Source: Chinchilla lanigera (Eukaryota > Chordata > Mammalia > Rodentia > Chinchillidae). Taken from it: a stretch of 64,000 nucleotides of DNA. A model generated the notes under the pieces. The model worked only from the letters and a program-made list of their open reading frames with translations. It was not told the origin of the DNA and ran no database searches. Shown piece by piece: positions 48,801 to 57,800 of this stretch; position 1 is the first letter of the stretch, and each line of letters starts with the position of its first letter. The position numbers and the translations under genes were made by a program. Location of the stretch: assembly GCF_000276665.1 (NCBI RefSeq), contig NW_004955425.1, positions 20,455,393 through 20,519,392 of the forward strand. Direction: 5' to 3'.

Positions 48801-51800
48801 ACATAGTTCTCAAGGATGTTCTTTGCAACCAGGGCTTTGGTATTTCCTCAGACCATTAGCTTACATGCATGAGCCAAACTGCAAGCCATGTTAGAGAATG
48901 TAGATTGACTGCATATTGCTTATATCTATTTTATAAACATGCCATATTTCATTTATTCAATTTCTTCTGCCACCACCCCCCTGTGGGGTGGGGGAGTGCT
49001 GTCCTAATTTGTCTGTGTCAAGAAGAAATAAAAACTCCCTAGGTGTGAATTTTGGGAGATGTCAGTAGGCCCCAAAGCTGCCATTTCTGCACAGAATTTG
49101 CTCAGCGGCGAGGACAGAGAGTGTCTCTGTCGGTGTGCCAGAACACCCGTGCCTCACGGATGCTTCCTGCCGTTCATCCTTGTCACTAGGTGTTGTTTGG
49201 GACAAGTGAGGAATAATAAGATTTTCAACCACATAGCTTTTTTTTTAATTTTAAAAATTAAGAAAACTAACAAAACAACAATGAAGACAAAATCAAAACA
49301 ACACAAAAAATGATACATGACCTCAAAACAAAATGACAGGAATTAACAATGTTGCTGCATTACATACTGTCATCTTCAACGAAGTTGCTCAGTCCACCAG
49401 ACATAAGGATGTAAGACTGATCAAGCAATCAAAGACAGTAACAAGTAATTTTAAAAAACCATTGGAAATGATGCAGAGCTTCACCATACAAGATGGTAGG
49501 AGTTCAACAGTGGTTCTTACACTGCATATTGTTTTCAGATCAGTCATTCTGATTACCAAATGCAAGCGTGCAAAATTGGTCAAGAAAAAAGAAAATTTTA
49601 AGCATTGGCTGTTCCTTTCAATGAACCACAGATATCAGCAATATGCCTATCCCAGCTATCCTTGTATATACATATAAATTTTGGTTTTTGCTTTAAAAAA
49701 CCCAAAATAACAAAAACAAATACATAAACAAAACAGAGTAGACAACAATAAAAATGATACAGAATTTCAAAACATGGTGATAGGATATTAACAGTGGTTG
49801 TTATATTACATAATGTCATCTTCAAAATGGTTGCACATATAACCAGATATAGGCATGCAAGATTGATCAAACAATTACACATTAACAGTTCCTTTCAAAA
49901 AACCAACAGATATTAGTAGTACAATTATCCTGGCTATCCTGTGTATACATGCACTTATTTCTTTCCTCTTCCTTCTTTCTTTTTCCCCTCCCCTCCTTCA
50001 TCTCAGTTGCTCCTTCCTATTTGAGCAGTTTCTTTTCCCTTTCACAATATCTATAGTACCTTTCAGATTTTACTTACTCTTTCAGGTTCTTATAGTAGGG
50101 AGGAAATATGATGCTTACACATGTGAATCTGATTTATTTCACTTATGAGTGTGGTCTCTAGTTGCATCCATTTACCTATAAAAGCCTCTAGTTTATCTTT
50201 CCTTATAGCTAAGTAATACTCCATTGTATTAAAATACCATATCTTTTTTTATCCATTCCTCAGTGGATGGACATTTGGATTGTTTCCAAGATTTAGCTAT
50301 GACAAATTGCACTGCTATAAACATGGGAGCACATATACTGCTGTGGTATGATGTTTTCAGTTCTTCTGGAAAAATACCCCGGGGGGGAATAGCTGGGTTG
50401 AATGGGACCTCCAATCCTAGTTTACAGAGGAATCTCCAGACTGATTTCCACAGTGGTTGCACCAGTCTACACTCCCAACAGTGGAGAAGAATTCTTTTTT
50501 CCCCACAGCCTCTCCAGCATTTGTTATGGGTTGATTTCTTGATGACAGCCATTCTTTCTATGGTGAGATGGAATCTCAGTGTTGATTTAATTTACAGTTC
50601 TTGAATGACTAGTGATGTTGAACATCTTTTCATGTATTTATTTGCCATTTGTATTTCTTCATGTGAAAAGTGTGTATGCATCTCAGATGCCCATTTTTGT
50701 ATTTGGTCATTGACTTTTGGGGGCCTGATTTTTTTTAAATTTATATGTTCTAGACAGAAGTCCTTTGTCTGAGGGACAGTTCACTAAAATTTTTTCCCAA
50801 TTCATGGGAAAAAATTTTTCACCCTGTTGGTGATTTCTTTTGATGTGCAAAGCCTTTTCAGTAAGATGAGATCCCAGTTGTTGATTCTTTGAAGTGTTTT
50901 CTGTGAGGTTTGGTTTTTGTTCATGAACCCTCTACAAACTCCTATGTCTTCAAAGCTTCCACCTATCTTCTCTTCCAATAGATCTAGTGTTCTGAATTAA
51001 TATTTAGCTCTTTAAGCCATTTTGACTTTATTTTGGTGCATGCTGAAAGGCTTGAGTCTAGTTTTATTCTTCGGCATATGGAAAGCCAGTTTTTCCAGCA
51101 CCATTTATTAAAGAGGCTATCTTTCTCTCAATGAACATGTTTGGCCCCTTTGTGAAAGATAATGTGGCTGAGTGTCTTTGTGGTTGTGTCTGCATCTTCC
51201 AGTCTGTTCTATTGATCTTCAGGTCTGGTTTTTTTGCCAATACCATGCTGATTTTATCACAGTAGCTTTGTAGTATAATTTCAAGTCAGAGATTGTGATG
51301 CTCCTGCCTTGCCTTTGTTGCCCAGGATTGCCTTTACTATTCTAGGTCTCTTCTGATTCCAGATGAACTTTGGGAATATATTCTCTAGGTCTGTGAGGTA
51401 TACTGATGGTATTTTCATTGGAATTGCATTGAATCTGTACAACAATTTTGGGAGTATGGCCATTTTCACAATGTTGGTTCTTCCTATCCATGAGCAAGGA
51501 ATATTTCTATTTTCTGAAATCCTCTTCAATTTCTTTTTTCAGAGTACTGTAATTTTCACTGTATAGATTTCTTACTTCTTCTGTTAGATTAATTCCTAAG
51601 TACTTCAGTTTTTTTGATGCCTAAATAGCTTTTTATTAATTCAGTAGTTAGTCTGTGCTATTCCCACTGTGAATTACTTCAGTAAACAAATTCTGGACAG
51701 TGCAAAGTACAACATATTGACATCAAACTACAGTGCCCCCTGGCTGTTATAATACAAACTTACATTTACCTCTAAATTAAAAATAAGTCTTATTACAGCT

Positions 51801-54800
51801 AAAGCCTATGGTTATCCCCACTGCCCTTGTATTCTGGAGATACGTGCTATATTGTGACACAGATATGTGAAAAATATAAGTTGTCCATACAAGAGCTGTA
51901 AAAAATCTCACAAGTAGCTGGGTTTGGTGGTGCACACCTATAATCCCAGCACTCGGGAGGCTGGTGCAGGAGGATCATCATGAGTTTGAGGCCAGCCTGG
52001 GCTACGTAAACAAGTTCAAAGCCAAGATGCACTACACAGTGAGATGTTGTCTCAAAAAAAATCTCACAAGTTATTTATGAGTGAATAACAAAACAACAAT
52101 GAAATTACTAGTTTTCCTCTTCTATTAAGCCAAAAATTTGTAAGAATAGACAGCTTCATAGCATTTGCTACAGAAAGTTTGTAAAGCAAGTTTAGTCACA
52201 ATCTGCATCTACAGTCTTTGCTCCAGAGTAAAAAATAAAAGTATGTTTATACCTATGAAACATTTCCTAATCAAATGAAGTACCAACCACACCAAAGAAT
52301 GTGCAATTTCAACTTCCCAAATCATAATGAATGAGAATGTAGTATGAAGGAAAATACATGTTCCTTTCTGTCATGAGTCTCATATAGAATACGCTCACAT
52401 TTTACAATTCTGCATGGCTTGGCAGACCTTTCATCGTGGAAGTGTGGGCAGGTGTTAGTGCCTCCTCAGAATATTTTACAAGGACACAAGGCTCCCTATA
52501 TGACTATGGTCTTATAAAGACTGTCATTGCTTATGTCCCTCAGTAGCTCAGCTGGTTACACTGTAAAGACCAGGCAGGGAGGGCTGAGTTTGTGGCTTAG
52601 TGGTAGAATATGTGCTTAGCATCTCTGAGATCTTGGGTTCAATCCCCAGCATCACCAACATCAACAAACAAAGGACCACATAAAGAAAACAAAACAATAA
52701 AACAAAAATCCATGTCCAAGATGGCAAAGCTAGAGAAGACAAAATCAGTTATTGGGCCACAGATCTGCTCCATATCATGAACGGCCATATTCCTCTGGAG
52801 AATAATACATTATTCCTGTATTGAATTGTCTAGTAGAGCCTTGCTGTAGTTTTTGTAGGGATCGGATGATTCTGTTTTCCAACATAGAACAGATTCCATG
52901 TACATCCACAGAACCAACGCTGCTGAAGATGTATGTTTGAAAAGAGCCTAATATAGAGGAGATAGTGTCTCTTCCTGAAATTCAGCACTAGGACTACATT
53001 CAAGAATGCATATTGTTTTGTTCTAACCATATTCTTCTCATTCTAGATGCTACAGAATTTGTCAGCCTCTGAGGGCCAGCTGGTTGTCTTTGAATGCAGA
53101 GTAAAAGGTGCTCCATCCCCTAAAGTTGAGTGGTATAGGGAAGGGACCTTAATAGAAGATTCTCCAGATTTTAGGATTTTACAAAAAAGTAAGTTGATGC
53201 TGTACAACTGTTTTTCTGATCATTTATTATTATAGGTTTTTAGAAAGTGATTAAAAATAGAGTAAAAAAGTAAAATAAAAACCACCTGTAATCATATTCC
53301 CCCAAACTAGACTATTAATATTTTAGTGCACATTCTCTAAGAATTTTTCCATGTATACTTTTTGAAATAAAAGTAAATCACACTAGTTTTTAATTGATTT
53401 TTACTCAGTATTTCATGGACAGCTTTATACATTAGCATGTAGGTTTGCTCCTTTTTGTGGTCCTGGGGATTGAACTCAGGGTCTTTGCACTGAGCCACAT
53501 CCGCACTCCTAACTAACTCCTTGGAGGGGTCCTGCTGAGCCGCTAAACTGCCCAGGCTGAGGGCCCTGCCCTCACCTTACCGAGCGCTGGGACAGGCATG
53601 CGGCATCATACCTGGTTTGATTTTTCACTTTTAAAAATAGATCACCAGGCATGGTGACACGTACTTGTCATCCCAGCACTCGGGAGCTCACCACCAACTC
53701 GAGGCCAGTCTGGGCTACAGAGCGAGCTCTAGGCAAGCTTCAGCTTCATAGCAAGACCCTGTCTCAAACACAACAACAAAATCAATAATATTAATTTCAT
53801 ATTTATTTAATCTCTGTTCAACATTTAAATTGCTCACACATTTTTACTATTATAAGCGATGCTTCAGTGTAGGTTACCACAGCAAGTCTTTGTAACTAGT
53901 TATTGCCTTAGTATAAATTTCCAGTACTGAATTGCTACTGCAGACTGAAATGTTTGCGGGCTGTTAATACACATGGGCAAGGGGCTGGGGATTTAGCTCA
54001 GCGGCAAAAACGCCTGCCTGGCAAGCACAAGGTCGTGAGTTCAGTTCCCGGTACCAGAGAAAAACCAAAAAAAAAACAAAAAACAAAAAATACACATGGG
54101 CAAAAATGCCATCCCGAAAGACCAAGCTGAATTTAGGACAATCACACACAACCATGAAAGAGCGTTTTCTTAAGCATGCGGGGATCCCACGCATAAACTT
54201 GGTCAGGCCCAGCAGCTCCGGGACATGAGTCAGCCTCGCTGCGTCCCTCACACCCAGTGATCTATGGCGGTGCCTTCATCCCACACCTTTGCCAGCCGTG
54301 GATATCAGCCCTTTTATGAAATTTGCACTAACTGTGTAGAAATTATATGTGGGCAGAACTAGTGTAGTCTGTACTTTACTGATTAGCTGTGGGATGGCAC
54401 TTTTTCCTGTTTATTTAGGTCACTGTATTTCTCCATTTCATATTGGGTTTTATGCTGGTTGTCATGTAAGAATAACCTGGATTTGCAGGGGTTGATTCTT
54501 TGTCATGGTATATGGACTTCTTTCATCTTATCCTTCAGTGCACTCTCCTTGATCCATTTCCGTCACAAACAAATTACAATTTATTTGCTTCTTTTTAAAT
54601 ACACACATTACACTGACTATGTAGAATGAGTATTATAGAAAAAATTGGGAAGGAGATTTGCTAAGGCTTTGGGTAATAAGTCAAGGGTCAATTGTTTTGC
54701 TCCTTTGCACTTTTGTGGGTTTTTTTTTTTCCTCAGTTTTTCTATAACAAATATGTATTACTTTTATTTTTTAATCTATTTTTCATGGAAAAGAACACAC

Positions 54801-57800
54801 AAAATTTATTACGTGCCTGCGGCATGGGGATATTGAACCCCTTTTAACTTTTTTTACTGATAAATGTTGTGTAATTCATCACATACAACACGACGCCTTC
54901 AAATATACTCATTATAGAATGGTTAGGTCAAGCTAATTAATATGTGCATTACCTCACATATTTACCATTTTTATTTATGTCATTGTTAATTTGTTTCCTT
55001 CCACAAAAGTCGTAGTACTTGGGTCAACATGATGTACAATTCAGCACTACTGTCAGATTTTAGCAGCAGCAGCAGCAACAGTAATAAATTCTGAATACCA
55101 CTTAATTGGGAGAGAAAAGTCTCCAGTAGTGCTGTCCCTGTAGATGTAACTAAGTTCAGCTACTTAGTGATTGCCTACAATCCCATAAACATTCATTGAG
55201 TGTCACTATGCAATATCACAGCAGGCACTTGGAGGAATGCTAAGGAATTTTAAAATTAAGAAGCTGTTCCGGGGGAATCCTTTACCTGTCCTGAGGCTCT
55301 TGATCTTAAAAACCTCAGAGGAGAAGGTGATTTATATATTTCATTGGATGTAAGAGCCCAAAGCAAAGAATGATCTCTCAGTGTTCACAGGCTTATTTTC
55401 AGGTGAGGCTAAATGGGTACCAATAAGAACAAAGCCGGCTGGGCATGGTGGCACACGCCTGTAATCCCAACAGTTGGGAGGCTGAGGCAGGAGGATCGTC
55501 ATAAGTTCGAGGCCAACCTGGGCTACACAGTGAGTCCAAGGCCAGCCTGAACTGCATAGTGTGACCCTTGTCTCAAAAAAAAAAGAGTGAAGCCTTTGTG
55601 AATCCCAGCTAACTCAGGAACACTTCCTCGCCTAAGGTTTAGTGCCCCCAGGTGAGCTGGGTGTGTCCCAAGAGGCAGCCACATCACTTAGTTGCTCTCT
55701 TGCTGTCTCTGTGTTCCTGTTGAGGTCACCGGTGCTTGGGTCGTTTTACTTAACCTGGACAGATTAACCTTATCAAACACTCCTGAATATGCAAGAGACT
55801 ATGAAATTCCATAGGAAGCTTCTGATAAAAATGTGCCTTCTCAGTAAAATAAATGTTCATGTTCTTTTATTTTTTTCCCTTTAGAACCTCGGTCCATGGC
55901 AGAACCAGGTAAAGATCATCTCAACTTTTATTAATGCACAAGGAGTGACTTGATCTATATCAGAAAACATGTTGATCCCAGCGCTGTGTTGCTATTAGAT
56001 TTTATTGGGCAAATATAAAGATGAGATAGATACAAGTGCTAGTGGGTGAAGCACTTAGCAGAACCTAAACATCTGACTGCCCTCTCTGCAACCACTCTGA
56101 AAAATCAGGTTGTATTTGTAATCCTGGGTGAGAATGATGCTTGGAGTTTCAGCATGATAATTCTCCTGACAGCTGAATGGAAGGGCGTTCCAGAAGGCAC
56201 TGAACGTGCAGGTCACGTAGTCCCGTGCTGGACACAGCAAAGGCAGAAGTGGTCTCACCCTCGGGAGTGTGTCTCTAGTGGCTGCACGGCCAGTTTTTCT
56301 GGAGGTGGTCAAGACCATCTAACCTCGTTACATAAAGCACTGAGATGCCAAGTCTCCCCTCATACAACAAATAATTGTGTTTGTTGGGGCTACTGCGTGA
56401 TGACCAGAGGCTTATGGAGCTGTCCTGTGTCCCCTCTTCATTAATCATCAAAGAATGTCTAACTATAGTGATTTTAGACTATAATCCTATGGTTCTATCA
56501 AGAAATCACTTCCATCATTATTCACAGGGGTTGGTACTGTGTATCAAAGTGACCCATAAGAATTTTTTATTGGTATGTGTTTGCAGTACATAATGATCTC
56601 ATTCCTTGTAGGGAGTTGGTACATGTACATAATGCATCTTAATTTTTTACCATAGTATTTACAAAGGTAGAGATGGACTTCACTCTTCTTTCACCCAGGA
56701 TTTGTATTTACTCTGTCACCTAATTACTACTACTTAAGCAAAATATTTATTTAGTGGCCCATTCTAAATTGTGGCCTTTGTTTAAAATTACCTTACTGTA
56801 AAAGTTCCCCATGGAAATAATGAGAGATCTGGGTTTAGAAAATGTGCTATTTGGACCTCTAATTTGTTTTTGTGATTTGGTTTTAATTTTATTTTTACTG
56901 ACTTCCATTTTTGCCATCTGGATTGATGACATAAAAATAGAAGATAATTGTGTTTTCATAATACACAATACAATCTTACCAAAAACAAAAAACAAAAAAA
57001 AAAAAACCCTCCTAGGTGCCAGCCTGTCTGCCCAGAGGCATTGGTTCCATCCTTTGACTCCTGTAGGCTGCTAATCAATCAATTCAATCAAATAATTATT
57101 TTTACCAATTGTTTTCGAAGAATGACTGTAGCTGAGTTTTGTAGAATCCAAATCTGCTATCAGTGAATCCCACAGTTCCATCTCACGATTAAGTCAGCGG
57201 TCGCTCTGTTTCCTTGGTCTGTAGAGGAGATCTGCACCTTGGTCATTGCGGAGGTGTTTGCGGAGGATTCGGGCTGCTTCACGTGTACCGCGAGCAACAA
57301 GTACGGCACGGTGTCCAGCGTCGCACGCCTGGACGTGAGAGGTGGGCGCTCCGCAGACGCCGCTGTGGGTCTGAATGCCGGCCTGCAGCGCCGGCGCTGG
57401 CTTTGTGTACTGCTTCACACATGAGCCAAAAGAGATTTACATTCTTGAAGAAAGTGGTTTTTTAGTTTTGTATTTTTGTTTCCATTCTGTTTTTTGAGAC
57501 AGGGTCTCGTTGTGTAGTTCAGGCTGGTCTTGAACTCACTGTGTAGCCCAGGCTGGCCTTGAGATCCTGGTTCTCCTCCCGCCTCAGCCTCCTGAGCTCT
57601 GGGGTTATGGGCATGCGCCCCCACGCCAGCTGAGGGAATATTCTTGAACCATGCCAACTGCCAGTTTCTCAGTACATGAAACCACTGCCACCCGTCTAGT
57701 TATCTTGTTGCTCCTACACTTCCTAAGAAAACACCTCCTTGGTCTTACCTAAATTTCCAAAAGAGAACCTTGATTTTGAGTTTAGTTCTTCCCTGCATCC

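Noticed and set aside
50229..51529. Reverse-transcriptase-like gene on the minus strand
   Set aside because: It is the broken 3' part of LINE-1 ORF2, with frameshifts and a missing 5' half.
53047..53049. ATG at the exon start as the translation start of MYPN
   Set aside because: The upstream exon 43619-43690 joins in frame and supplies the Ig2 A strand. It could matter only for a hypothetical short isoform.
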